Below, one piece after another: positions 1 to 5,589 of a DNA stretch of 8,064 nucleotides; positions within the stretch are counted from its first letter, which is position 1, and each line of letters starts with the position of its first letter. Under the pieces are notes generated by a model. The model was not told the DNA's origin. It saw only the letters and a program-made list of their open reading frames with translations, and made no database searches. Source of the stretch: Methanoregula sp. GTDB taxonomy: Archaea > Halobacteriota > Methanomicrobia > Methanomicrobiales > Methanospirillaceae. The DNA is taken from contig JAQWDG010000066.1 of assembly GCA_028705545.1 (NCBI GenBank), positions 1 to 8,064 of the forward strand, given 5' to 3'. A program made the position numbers and the translations under genes.

Positions 1-115
1 GGTAGAGTCGATAGCGATACGCTTTAGGCACAAATTATTATAGGTGATAATGGCCTATAATGGTATCGGTGGACGGGCTGTATCCCGCCATTGAAATGGC
101 GGGGATTAGCCCTGA
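1..115 (+). other. Cluster of three hairpins; possible structured RNA or transposon end
   Basis: No reading frame of useful length occupies this stretch, but it contains three consecutive perfect inverted repeats. They are AGCG/CGCT at 13-16 and 20-23, ATTATAGG/CCTATAAT at 37-44 and 54-61, and CCCGCCATT/AATGGCGGG at 84-92 and 95-103. The last is enclosed by an outer GGGCT/AGCCC stem (75-79 with 108-112) across a symmetric four-by-four internal loop. Nested hairpins of this kind occur at the 3' ends of archaeal IS200/IS605-type elements, where they overlap the TnpB guide RNA. They also occur in terminators and small RNAs. No tnpB reading frame is visible here; it would lie left of the window. 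The structure is seen directly; its identity is speculative. Confidence 0.4.
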
Positions 116-325
116 CTTGATCCTAAACACGCTCGGAAAACCCGCAAGACAAAGAGCAAGGCTGAGAAAGATCCCTTCTACCAGACCAAAGGGTCCGGGT
201 TAAACAAAACCGCCGATAAACAGCGGAAGGCAAAACTCCCGGGAGTACGGGGGAGCAAGAGCGGGAAAACCTATACTGAGCGGAGGCCCAACCGATCTGA
301 TAGGTATCCTCACCTCAAACTGTAA
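116..325 (+). CDS. Small Lys/Arg-rich reading frame without a visible start codon
   Basis: This is the only plus-strand frame here that looks protein-like. It is open from just after a TGA at 113-115 to a TAA at 323-325, about 69 codons, and is rich in lysine and arginine. Its C-terminal part reads GKTYTERRPNRSD followed by a short tail. From memory, similar YxExRxNRSD-like tails occur at the ends of small basic proteins in archaeal and phage genomes, but I cannot confirm this by search. There is no ATG, GTG or TTG in frame, and the frame is blocked upstream by stops and by the 75-112 hairpin. It may be the 3' remnant of a gene whose start was removed by an insertion, a product of a -1 shift from the ATG at 60, or not coding. 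It converges on the minus-strand operon. Confidence 0.35.
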   Translation, partial: LDPKHARKTRKTKSKAEKDPFYQTKGSGLNKTADKQRKAKLPGVRGSKSGKTYTERRPNRSDRYPHLKL

Positions 326-337
326 CCGTTTTACAGT
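319..337. terminator. Inverted repeat at the end of the plus-strand frame
   Basis: ACTGTAA (319-325) and TTACAGT (331-337) form a perfect 7-bp stem with a 5-nt loop. The TAA stop of the plus-strand reading frame lies inside the left arm. It is palindromic, so it could act on either strand; no strong T-run follows on the plus strand. Confidence 0.35.
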
Positions 338-348
338 AAACGCAGCCC

Positions 349-371
349 CATAAACCTAAATCCGGTTTATG
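349..371. terminator. Perfect 8-bp hairpin in the convergent intergenic region
   Basis: CATAAACC (349-356) pairs with GGTTTATG (364-371) around a 7-nt loop. On the plus strand an A-run and then CTATTTTTCC follow it; on the minus strand it is preceded by a T-run. Its position between convergent units suggests a bidirectional terminator or mRNA 3'-end structure. The rest of 326-471 holds no gene I can support. Confidence 0.35.
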
Positions 372-434
372 AAAAAACTCCCTCTATTTTTCCAACGATG
401 TTTCATACCACCGACCCGGAGATCGTGGCTTAAA

Positions 435-462
435 TCGAAGGGGGAGAGGCGTTTTCCTTCGA
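435..462 (-). terminator. Putative terminator of the minus-strand membrane-protein operon
   Basis: TCGAAGG (435-441) pairs with CCTTCGA (456-462), a 7-bp stem with a 14-nt loop. It starts 10 nt after the stop codon of the last minus-strand gene. Only a short T-rich stretch (ATTTAA on the minus strand) follows, so this is a weak to moderate terminator call based mainly on position. Confidence 0.4.
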
Positions 463-471
463 CTTTTCCGA

Positions 472-783
472 TCAATACTGATCATCATAAAAATAGTCCT
501 GTTCCTGCTGATCGTACCGCATCCGCCGGGTGATCGACACATACATGATCCCGATCCCGATCAGCGGCAGGCCGTAGCACAGTACATAGAAGAGATTAGT
601 CAAGGCATTGATCTCCCCCGAAGAATCATAGGGCGTCCCCATCCCCTGATCCAGTCCGGCCCCGAGGAGGGAGTCTCCCATAGCGTCCAGGAGGATCCCC
701 CCGCAGAACGAGAGCATGATCCCGGCGAGGATCAGGACCAGCCCGATCAGGCACCCATTAAACGCGGTCCAGAAGTCGCTCAT
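472..783 (-). CDS. Small two-helix membrane protein, GG-x3-DAM motif
   Basis: 103 residues. Hydrophobic segments lie at about 8-32 and 61-84, separated by a short polar loop that would face outside. A basic patch (TRRMR) follows, then a very acidic, tyrosine-rich cytoplasmic tail (about 91-103). Just after helix 1 is GGILLDAM (28-35). Closely similar motifs sit at the same place in the neighbouring 92-residue protein and in the 91-residue coat-like protein at 4564-4839, which suggests they are paralogues. The ATG overlaps the preceding stop in an ATGA, with GGAGGT about 10 nt upstream, so translation is probably coupled. Family unknown; an envelope or minor coat component is inferred from size, topology and context. 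Confidence 0.75.
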   Translation of the reverse strand: MSDFWTAFNGCLIGLVLILAGIMLSFCGGILLDAMGDSLLGAGLDQGMGTPYDSSGEINALTNLFYVLCYGLPLIGIGIMYVSITRRMRYDQQEQDYFYDDQY

Positions 784-1058
784 GATGTATCGAACCTCCG
801 TTCATAGAGCGCCCGAATGATGGAGAACAGGAACCAGCCGCCGAGGGCGAACGCGGGCCAGAAAGTGAAGATCGTCACGTTGAACTCGAACGCCTCAGCG
901 GTCTGGGTGGATATGGATCCATCCTCGATCCGGTCGTTCATCGCGTCCACGAAATACCCCGCGAACGGCGTCAGGACGATCCACAGTCCCGCCAGGATGA
1001 TCAGGGCGAGCGTGATCATCACAAACGACCAGGCTACCCCGTCCTCATTCATCGGCAT
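780..1058 (-). CDS. Small two-helix membrane protein, AG-x3-DAM motif
   Basis: 92 residues. Hydrophobic segments lie at about 10-30 and 61-83, and the C-terminus is short and basic/charged. AGYFVDAM (33-40) follows helix 1, matching the motif of the downstream 103-residue protein and of the 91-residue protein further upstream. No SD site precedes the ATG at 1058. A good TATA box lies about 27 nt upstream, so the mRNA is probably leaderless; an ATG two codons further in is an alternative start. It is the first gene of a two-gene unit. The function is not recognised; a structural membrane protein of the particle is inferred. Confidence 0.75.
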   Translation of the reverse strand: MPMNEDGVAWSFVMITLALIILAGLWIVLTPFAGYFVDAMNDRIEDGSISTQTAEAFEFNVTIFTFWPAFALGGWFLFSIIRALYERRFDTS

Positions 1059-1080
1059 ATCAGTGAATAGTATTCTCTGA

Positions 1081-1093
1081 GGTAATATATAGG
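1081..1093 (-). promoter_or_regulatory. TATA-box promoter for a leaderless transcript
   Basis: On the minus strand this reads CCTATATATTACC. Its centre is near 1087, which by the usual archaeal spacing of about 27 nt puts transcription start near 1060, immediately before the ATG at 1058. That explains why this gene lacks an SD site. Confidence 0.65.
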
Positions 1094-1114
1094 TGTCGCT
1101 GGAATCAACGACAG

Positions 1115-1315
1115 TTATAATTCCTCTAAGACTTTCCGTCCTTTTAGGCGGATGTTAAACATCAACTCCTCCCCGACCAAGAGCCGCCCGGCGGGGAACA
1201 TGAAACCATAGAGGGCGAGGGCCAGCCGCCCCCGCAGGCCCCCGGTCTGCGCAGCCTCTTCGAGGGTGCAGAAGAGATCTGCGGCGAGGTATTGGATACT
1301 AGTATTAGGTGTCAT
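1115..1315 (-). CDS. Hypothetical 66-residue protein
   Basis: Short reading frame with the GC-rich third positions typical of its neighbours, which supports it being real. The middle (about 27-50) is moderately hydrophobic with glycines and a pair of arginines (LRGRLALALYGFMF). The end is basic and then acidic (LKGRKVLEEL). It is not clearly a membrane protein and I do not recognise a family. The ATG has no SD site. An AT-rich TATA-like element at 1351-1360 would place a transcription start about 14 nt before it. It stands alone between the ATPase and the two-helix genes, a position that would suit a small regulator, but nothing in the sequence shows that. Confidence 0.55.
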   Translation of the reverse strand: MTPNTSIQYLAADLFCTLEEAAQTGGLRGRLALALYGFMFPAGRLLVGEELMFNIRLKGRKVLEEL

Positions 1316-1350
1316 GGTGCTCGGTGAGAGGGGAAAGAAAGTTTTTTTGT

Positions 1351-1360
1351 GCTAATATGT
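1351..1360 (-). promoter_or_regulatory. TATA-like element upstream of the 66-residue gene
   Basis: The minus strand reads ACATATTAGC, about 40 nt before the ATG at 1315 and directly after the ATPase stop codon. The sequence is less canonical than the other two promoters, so this is a tentative call. Confidence 0.4.
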
Positions 1361-1362
1361 AT

Positions 1363-2334
1363 TTAGTAGGCTTGACTGCGCAAACCGTTATTATTAGTTA
1401 GGCCGTCGATTGGAACTTTTCCTCTACAGCTAGGGCAGTTGGCGAACCGCCGGGACTTCCCCCCGTAGGTCCAACTGTAGCCGCAGGTCGGGCACGATAG
1501 GTACTTCCCCGTCTTCTCCTTCTCGGGCTTCTTCTTCTTCTCTACCTCCTGCTCCTCCATCGCCTGGATCAGATCTGCTTGCTCTTTCCGGAGCTTCTCG
1601 TACGGCTCGATCAGTTCCTTCTTCGGCAGGTAAGCCCGATACCGAACGATCTGTGTCCGGTTCTGGTTCATGTACCGGTAGTAGATAGCTTTCTGCCGGA
1701 ACTTCCGCAGCGTCCGGAAGACCTTAACGTCTGTGTAGCCGAGGTTGTGGTAGGGCTCGCCCACCTCCGCGTAGTACCGCGCGGTCCGGTGGAGGTTGAC
1801 GTCCAACATCCCGCCATCAACCCCTGTCACGATCAGGAGCGAGTTAAGCGTCCGGAACGTCTGTAAGACATACCCGAGAGCCTTATTGTCCTTTTTCATG
1901 TAGTTGCGGGCGTCGTAGGCTGCCCCAGCATCGTCAAGGATATAGACGTTGTGGCGCTTCATGTCCTTGATCATGTTCCGGAGCATCGCCGGATGAATCA
2001 CCGCCACGTTGTCAAGCGTGAAATAGTCCTCCGGGGTGCCCCCGAGGAACTTGGCGTTCCACTTCGCGCAGTTGTCCGCCAGGCCGAGGGCGGCCATCGA
2101 CTTTCCGCCCCCCGGCTCCCCGAACAGGGAGAATATCACGTTCTTGTTGTACTTCGAGCAAATGCGGCGGGAGAGCGTCTCAGCGAGGGAACTGTAGTTC
2201 AGAACCTTCTCATCTTCCCCCCCGAACAGTGAGGCGTACCGGTCGGTCACGCGGTCCCACTGGAGGGGGGAGGGGTCTGGCTCGTAATACAACGGATCAA
2301 TAGTCTGCGTCGGGCGTCTGTACACTATCGGCAT
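1363..2334 (-). CDS. P-loop ATPase with C-terminal zinc ribbon
   Basis: 323 residues. Walker A is GEPGGGKS (72-79). Walker B is a hydrophobic strand ending in Asp-Asp (NVYILDDAG, 129-137). A strand ending in threonine (LLIVTG, 166-171) could be a sensor 1-type segment. This fits an AAA+-like or Zot-like additional-strand ATPase; I cannot decide which. A charged, probably helical linker (about 240-276) follows. It leads to a zinc ribbon with CPTC at 281-284 and CPSC at 300-303, suggesting nucleic-acid or protein contact. The ATG at 2334 lies 38 nt inside the preceding gene with only GAGG about 9 nt upstream, so the start is a little uncertain. As the last gene of the coat-like operon it is a candidate for DNA packaging, extrusion or particle assembly. 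No transmembrane segment is seen. Confidence 0.85.
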   Translation of the reverse strand: MPIVYRRPTQTIDPLYYEPDPSPLQWDRVTDRYASLFGGEDEKVLNYSSLAETLSRRICSKYNKNVIFSLFGEPGGGKSMAALGLADNCAKWNAKFLGGTPEDYFTLDNVAVIHPAMLRNMIKDMKRHNVYILDDAGAAYDARNYMKKDNKALGYVLQTFRTLNSLLIVTGVDGGMLDVNLHRTARYYAEVGEPYHNLGYTDVKVFRTLRKFRQKAIYYRYMNQNRTQIVRYRAYLPKKELIEPYEKLRKEQADLIQAMEEQEVEKKKKPEKEKTGKYLSCPTCGYSWTYGGKSRRFANCPSCRGKVPIDGLTNNNGLRSQAY

Positions 2335-2773
2335 CGTCAGGGTCCTCGTCTGTGGGGTCCTGCGTCATCGGCAGGATCACGGTCGTCTCTTTCAGGACGT
2401 ACTCCCGGATCACATGATCGTAAACAACTGAGATTGCGTTCTGGCAAAGTTCCAGGATTTTCTGGTCCTTCTCGATTGTTGACTTGTCCGGGGTGTTCTT
2501 GACCTTCAGGATATCGGCACTGAGCGCATTGAGGAGCTTATTCTTTGCGTCCTTGTCGGGCATTTTAACGATGATCGTCCGGGCGAACGGCACGATCCGG
2601 ACATCGCCGGTATTCGTGAGGTTCGAGATCATCCAGTCCCACCGGTTCAGGGAGAAGAGGATGTGCGCCAGATAAAGGTCGGTGCCGCTCCGCCCGGAGA
2701 ACACTTTAGGGGTGTCGTCGATATGCGAGGCCGCCCCTGCGTTGATCGTGTCGTTGGTGTTATTGTTTTTCAA
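2297..2773 (-). CDS. Hypothetical soluble protein, acidic C-terminal tail
   Basis: 158 residues, starting with TTG at 2773. The start is supported by GAGGGTGATC, close to the full anti-SD complement, with about a 4-nt spacer. A polar, Asn-rich N-terminus leads into a folded alpha/beta-looking region (about 25-140) without transmembrane segments or recognisable catalytic motifs. The last 20 residues are strongly acidic (Asp/Glu rich). It overlaps the upstream gene by 14 nt and the ATPase gene by 38 nt, so the three are co-translated and probably act together. An ATPase partner or adaptor is a reasonable guess only. Family not recognised. Confidence 0.75.
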   Translation of the reverse strand: MKNNNTNDTINAGAASHIDDTPKVFSGRSGTDLYLAHILFSLNRWDWMISNLTNTGDVRIVPFARTIIVKMPDKDAKNKLLNALSADILKVKNTPDKSTIEKDQKILELCQNAISVVYDHVIREYVLKETTVILPMTQDPTDEDPDDADSVQTPDADY

Positions 2774-3101
2774 TCGTGATCACCCTCGACTCTAAGAGAA
2801 TCTTCTGGTACCAGGAGAACAACGCTATACCGCGTTTTAGCGCCTCCGGGGAGTACTTGGTGGAGTAGAACCATCCGTCCAGATCGTCTCGCTTGGTGGC
2901 GTCGTTCCGTATGACCTCGGCCACGGCGGGGATGTGGTGGGTGTGCTGATAGAGCTCATAAAACGGGATGGAGAAGGCGAGAACCCGTAGTTTCACCTGC
3001 CCGGTGGGGGAGTGGATGTATTTGAGCGCCTCGGCGGTCTGATGCACCGTCACCAGATACGCGCTCTCGATGTTGCTAGGGACGGTAAGGCGGTCTTCCA
3101 C
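2760..3101 (-). CDS. Hypothetical 113-residue soluble protein
   Basis: I place the start at the GTG at 3101 because GAGGTGA (3113-3107) lies 5 nt before it. A GTG three codons further upstream (3110) is also in frame but would lie inside that SD site. The product is small, with alternating helix-like and aromatic segments (for example FYELYQH near the middle and WFYSTKYSPEAL later). It has no signal peptide, membrane span or recognisable catalytic motif. It begins just after the stop codon of the doubly anchored membrane protein and overlaps the next gene by 14 nt, so it belongs to the same assembly cassette. Function unknown. Confidence 0.7.
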   Translation of the reverse strand: MEDRLTVPSNIESAYLVTVHQTAEALKYIHSPTGQVKLRVLAFSIPFYELYQHTHHIPAVAEVIRNDATKRDDLDGWFYSTKYSPEALKRGIALFSWYQKILLESRVITIEKQ

Positions 3102-3111
3102 ATCGCTCACC

Positions 3112-3954
3112 TCACTTTGCCGTCATACTGATGATGTAGATCACCACGCCGACCGTGCCGAGCAGCCCCATCCCGATCAGGCCGTAGGTCCAGAGCTTAT
3201 CAGCGAGCGCGGACTTCCGGTCTGCGATTTTCTGGAACAGGTAGTTAATCCGCTGCGTCGTCTGGGAACTGTGCCCGTACGGGTTATTCCTGAAATACTC
3301 GTGATAGGCGAACCCGCCCCCCTCGATCGGCAGGGCGGTGACATACCCCTTAAACGCCGTGATCAGGTTTACGAGGTTATCCGCGCTCATCTCTATCTCG
3401 ACCGGCCGCCCCTCATCATCGACCGTAACAACCGTGGGCTTGTAACTGTCAATGAAGATCCCTGCATCGTGCTTGATGTGGTCCGCCGGGGAGCCGAGGA
3501 GCACCAGGAGGTCCCGACCAGAGAGGAAATCGAGATCCTCGAACTCGGTTAGGTCCCGGCGGTGCCGGAGGATCGTCTGCTGTGCGAGGGCGTTACGCGG
3601 GCTGACGGGGAACGTCACGTTCGGAGAGATGTTGTAGACGAGCAGCCCGCCCAGGTGCCGCTCCGGGGATGCATCCCCCTCGACGTATGCCGGATCCGCG
3701 TGGAGCCCGTACATGTCCTTAGCATAGACCGGATCGTCGTCCCGGTCCTTCTCCCCGATGATGTATCGGGCGTGGTTGGTGCCGGGGTCGATGATACGGA
3801 GGAGGGGGAGCTCTCGCTTCCGTGCCGCGATAAACAGCGGCCCCTCCGGGTTATAGAGCCGGATGTTGTTTCGTTCATTGACGATGTAGACGACTGCGAC
3901 GAGGAGCAGTCCGACAGCCAGGTATAGATACTCGATCGGTATTGATGCGCCCAT
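3112..3954 (-). CDS. Membrane protein anchored at both ends, large polar middle domain
   Basis: 280 residues. One hydrophobic helix near the N-terminus (about 8-25) and one at the C-terminus (about 257-276) enclose about 230 polar residues. The charge next to helix 1 (NERNN, then Arg/Lys-rich ARKREL) suggests that the middle domain is cytoplasmic or inside the particle. This domain is rich in Asp and Arg and contains no nucleotide-binding motif. Start: ATG at 3954 with AGGAGG five bases upstream; the ATG shares one base with the preceding TAA (TAATG). I do not recognise a family. Its place beside the ATPase fits a membrane anchor or ring that recruits the ATPase or the genome to the envelope, but that is inference. 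Confidence 0.8.
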   Translation of the reverse strand: MGASIPIEYLYLAVGLLLVAVVYIVNERNNIRLYNPEGPLFIAARKRELPLLRIIDPGTNHARYIIGEKDRDDDPVYAKDMYGLHADPAYVEGDASPERHLGGLLVYNISPNVTFPVSPRNALAQQTILRHRRDLTEFEDLDFLSGRDLLVLLGSPADHIKHDAGIFIDSYKPTVVTVDDEGRPVEIEMSADNLVNLITAFKGYVTALPIEGGGFAYHEYFRNNPYGHSSQTTQRINYLFQKIADRKSALADKLWTYGLIGMGLLGTVGVVIYIISMTAK

Positions 3955-4478
3955 TATTTCCCTCCTAAGAACGGCAGGAACCCGCGTTTCTGCGGTTTCG
4001 GCCCCACAACCCGCTGCACGTTCTCGTTTCTATGCGAAGTCTCGATCCGGTTCTGTAGCTCGCGCTCCCACCCGTCCTTCGACCGGCTGATGAACTTCTT
4101 GTAGTGCTCCAGTGCCGAGTTGATGATCACCTGCAGCTCCGGCCGGTCGAGGTCGTACGCGGTGAACGACTGCGTAGCCGATAAGATCATGATCTCTGCT
4201 TCCCAGAGGGAGATATCGAGATCCTTCTCTTTGGCGAGCACGACACTCTTCTCGAAGAGCCCGAGGAAGATCGTGGATAAGGTCTTCTTCGTCCCCATCG
4301 TGAACGGATACTTCCAGATCGCCTCAACGAGCGCCGGGAGATAATCCGTTTCGATGAGCCGGGCTTTGTAGAGGAAGCTGTTATAGATCTGATCCTCGCT
4401 GAACAGCCCGGACGCCTGCGGAGCCTGCGGGGTCTCCTGCTCGTCGTCGGCATCCACATATCCAGAATCGTCCACCAT
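3954..4478 (-). CDS. Hypothetical soluble helical protein, acidic start and basic end
   Basis: 174 residues. The first 25 or so are acidic and Pro/Gln/Ala-rich, likely disordered. A predicted helical core (about 27-150) has regularly spaced leucine, isoleucine and aromatic residues. A basic, proline-containing tail follows, ending GFLPFLGGK, which could contact membrane or nucleic acid. No membrane span or known motif is visible. The ATG at 4478 has only a weak SD site (AGGGTG). It is the first gene after the hairpin that follows the coat-like gene, so its transcripts probably arise by read-through, giving lower expression than the coat-like gene. Function unknown. Confidence 0.75.
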   Translation of the reverse strand: MVDDSGYVDADDEQETPQAPQASGLFSEDQIYNSFLYKARLIETDYLPALVEAIWKYPFTMGTKKTLSTIFLGLFEKSVVLAKEKDLDISLWEAEIMILSATQSFTAYDLDRPELQVIINSALEHYKKFISRSKDGWERELQNRIETSHRNENVQRVVGPKPQKRGFLPFLGGK

Positions 4479-4505
4479 TATAAAACACCCTTAAAATGAG
4501 AAAGA

Positions 4506-4535
4506 AGGAGAGGGGTTTGACCCCCTGCGCCTCCT
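4506..4535 (-). terminator. Hairpin plus pyrimidine tract after the coat-like gene
   Basis: A GGGGT/ACCCC stem (4512-4516 with 4520-4524, 3-nt loop) sits inside an outer AGGAG/CTCCT pair (4506-4510 with 4531-4535). On the minus strand a pyrimidine-rich stretch and then CATTTTAA follow. This would end or attenuate most transcripts after the 91-residue gene while allowing some read-through into the next five genes. Confidence 0.55.
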
Positions 4536-4563
4536 GATGGATCTGACCTTCAGAACGTCCTCC

Positions 4564-4839
4564 TTAACGGGCGGAGTTCTTGAAGTACATGATGACCAAG
4601 CCGATCACCAGTGCCAGGACCGCGAGCACGAGCAGGGGCCCGAGCTGCTCCCAGATAGATGCACCGTCGGGGAGGTCCGGGTTGTAGGTAGAGTTCCAAC
4701 TCGACGTCTCCGAGAGGGTCGGCATCGCGTTGTCGATCGAACCACCGACGACCGGCACCACCGCAAAGACGGCGATAAGGGTCAGGATTCCGATGGCGAT
4801 TGCGATGATCAGGTTCATTGGGTTATTATCCTTTGCCAA
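4564..4839 (-). CDS. Small two-helix protein, candidate major coat/envelope protein
   Basis: 91 residues. Hydrophobic helices lie at about 9-32 and 67-86, with a polar loop of about 30 residues between them containing an NST glycosylation sequon, and a short basic C-terminus. GGSIDNAM (32-39) matches the motif after helix 1 in the two proteins at 472-1058. Small proteins with two hydrophobic helices form the coats of spindle-shaped and some pleomorphic archaeal viruses; this resemblance is in size and topology, not shown homology. Expression signals are the strongest in the window: a TATA box, a short leader, a perfect GAGGTGAT six bases before a TTG start, and its own terminator. This is as expected for an abundant structural protein. 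Another highly expressed membrane protein remains possible. Confidence 0.75.
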   Translation of the reverse strand: MAKDNNPMNLIIAIAIGILTLIAVFAVVPVVGGSIDNAMPTLSETSSWNSTYNPDLPDGASIWEQLGPLLVLAVLALVIGLVIMYFKNSAR

Positions 4840-4845
4840 GCGTGT

Positions 4846-4853
4846 ATCACCTC
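4846..4853 (-). promoter_or_regulatory. Perfect SD site deciding a TTG start
   Basis: GAGGTGAT on the minus strand is fully complementary to the archaeal 16S rRNA 3' end. It lies six bases before TTG at 4839. The first ATG in frame is only at codon 8, without an SD site, so the TTG start is preferred. Confidence 0.75.
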
Positions 4854-4878
4854 ACCGAGATTTTATACGTGCCGTTGG

Positions 4879-4890
4879 TATTTATAGTTT
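4879..4890 (-). promoter_or_regulatory. Strong TATA-box promoter of the coat-like operon
   Basis: The minus strand reads AAACTATAAATA. The expected transcription start is near 4856, giving a leader of about 17 nt that just accommodates the SD site. A second AT-rich element (CGTATAAAATC, 4870-4860) is too close to the gene to serve unless the transcript starts inside it. Confidence 0.65.
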
Positions 4891-4913
4891 ATTACTCTGA
4901 GGGATAATTTGGC

Positions 4914-4930
4914 CGGGTAGGTATTACCCG
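4914..4930 (-). terminator. Small hairpin after the adhesin/membrane-protein operon
   Basis: CGGGTA/TACCCG (4914-4919 with 4925-4930, 5-nt loop) lies directly behind the stop codon of the 85-residue gene and before the next promoter. Its position suggests an end-of-operon structure; there is no strong T-run, so confidence is modest. Confidence 0.4.
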
Positions 4931-4933
4931 ACA

Positions 4934-5191
4934 TCATCTGTTCCCCCACCGCATGGTCCCGACCGCGACGACCAGGATCGCCACGCCGACGAGGAGCAGG
5001 AGGACCGGGAGAATCATATCCCCCGCGAGGAGGATGCTCATCACCCCGCCGGCCCCCTCGCTGTGCTCCAGCGCCGTGATGTTGTGCTCCGCTTCGGCAC
5101 TGCCCGCGATCGCGGGGAGGAGCATGATCGTGGCGAGGATGAACAGGAGCGGCAGGATCAGGAGGATCGCTTTCGGGGTCCGGCGGCTCAT
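4934..5191 (-). CDS. Small two-helix membrane protein, basic N-terminus
   Basis: 85 residues. A basic start (MSRRTPK) is followed by a hydrophobic segment at about 8-30, which is either a signal peptide or a first helix. A short acidic loop with an NIT sequon leads to a second helix at about 59-79 and a basic end (MRWGNR). It lacks the G-x3-DAM motif of the other small proteins. The ATG overlaps the preceding stop (ATGA), with GGAGG upstream at good spacing. It is the last gene of the adhesin operon. An envelope or spike-complex component is inferred from context; family not recognised. Confidence 0.75.
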   Translation of the reverse strand: MSRRTPKAILLILPLLFILATIMLLPAIAGSAEAEHNITALEHSEGAGGVMSILLAGDMILPVLLLLVGVAILVVAVGTMRWGNR

Positions 5192-5589
5192 TCGTACGCC
5201 TCCTCGTCGTCCGGCTGCCGGGACTCCTGCACAATCTCAAAGATGAAGTAGCCGAACAAGAACGCCATAAAGACCGCGACCAGGACCCAGAAGTATCCCA
5301 GGGCCGGATCTACGATCGGTGCCGCGTGAGAGAGATACGTGTGGGTCGTGGTGACGTTCTGGAGCGTCTCGTTGATGTAGTGCTCCACGGTGACAGAGGC
5401 CCCGGGGACGGCAGTCAGGGAGACGGTGTTCTCGTTGAAGCTCCAGAGCGCGAGGAGGGCCGAGAGGATCCCCCCGAACCCGGCGGCGAAGAGGTTGCCG
5501 TAGAGGCGGTTGTCGAGGTCGAGGAAGATGTAGATGAACGCGCCCGCGACCACGGCGGCGAGGAAGAGGTAGATCTCGACGGTGATCAC
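5188..5589 (-). CDS. Three-helix membrane protein with external loop
   Basis: 133 residues. Hydrophobic helices lie at about 4-23, 32-50 and 96-119, and the C-terminal tail is acidic (QPDDEEAYE). The loop between helices 2 and 3 (about 51-95) is Thr/Val-rich with several NxT/S sequons (NET, NVT), so it is probably outside and glycosylated. The GTG start overlaps the stop of the 48-residue gene (GTGA), with a G-rich SD site upstream. It is translationally coupled on both sides. It may help hold the cohesin-like protein in the membrane; this is only inferred from gene order. Confidence 0.75.
   Translation of the reverse strand: MITVEIYLFLAAVVAGAFIYIFLDLDNRLYGNLFAAGFGGILSALLALWSFNENTVSLTAVPGASVTVEHYINETLQNVTTTHTYLSHAAPIVDPALGYFWVLVAVFMAFLFGYFIFEIVQESRQPDDEEAYE

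Noticed and set aside
84..103. Palindrome considered as a single CRISPR repeat
   Set aside because: Only one copy is present and there are no regularly spaced repeats, so it is not an array.
60..203. Plus-strand ATG frame of 47 codons
   Set aside because: It runs through the nested hairpin, has no properly spaced SD site, and its second half is out of frame with the more protein-like basic reading frame. Kept only as a possible frameshift partner.
3070..3552. Plus-strand frame of 160 codons
   Set aside because: It lies opposite the doubly anchored membrane protein, which has an SD site, coupling and clear helices. The plus frame shows no domain or start signal.
4564..4839. Type IV pilin or archaellin identity for the 91-residue protein
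   Set aside because: There is no class III signal peptide cleavage pattern before helix 1, and a second membrane helix is present, unlike pilins.
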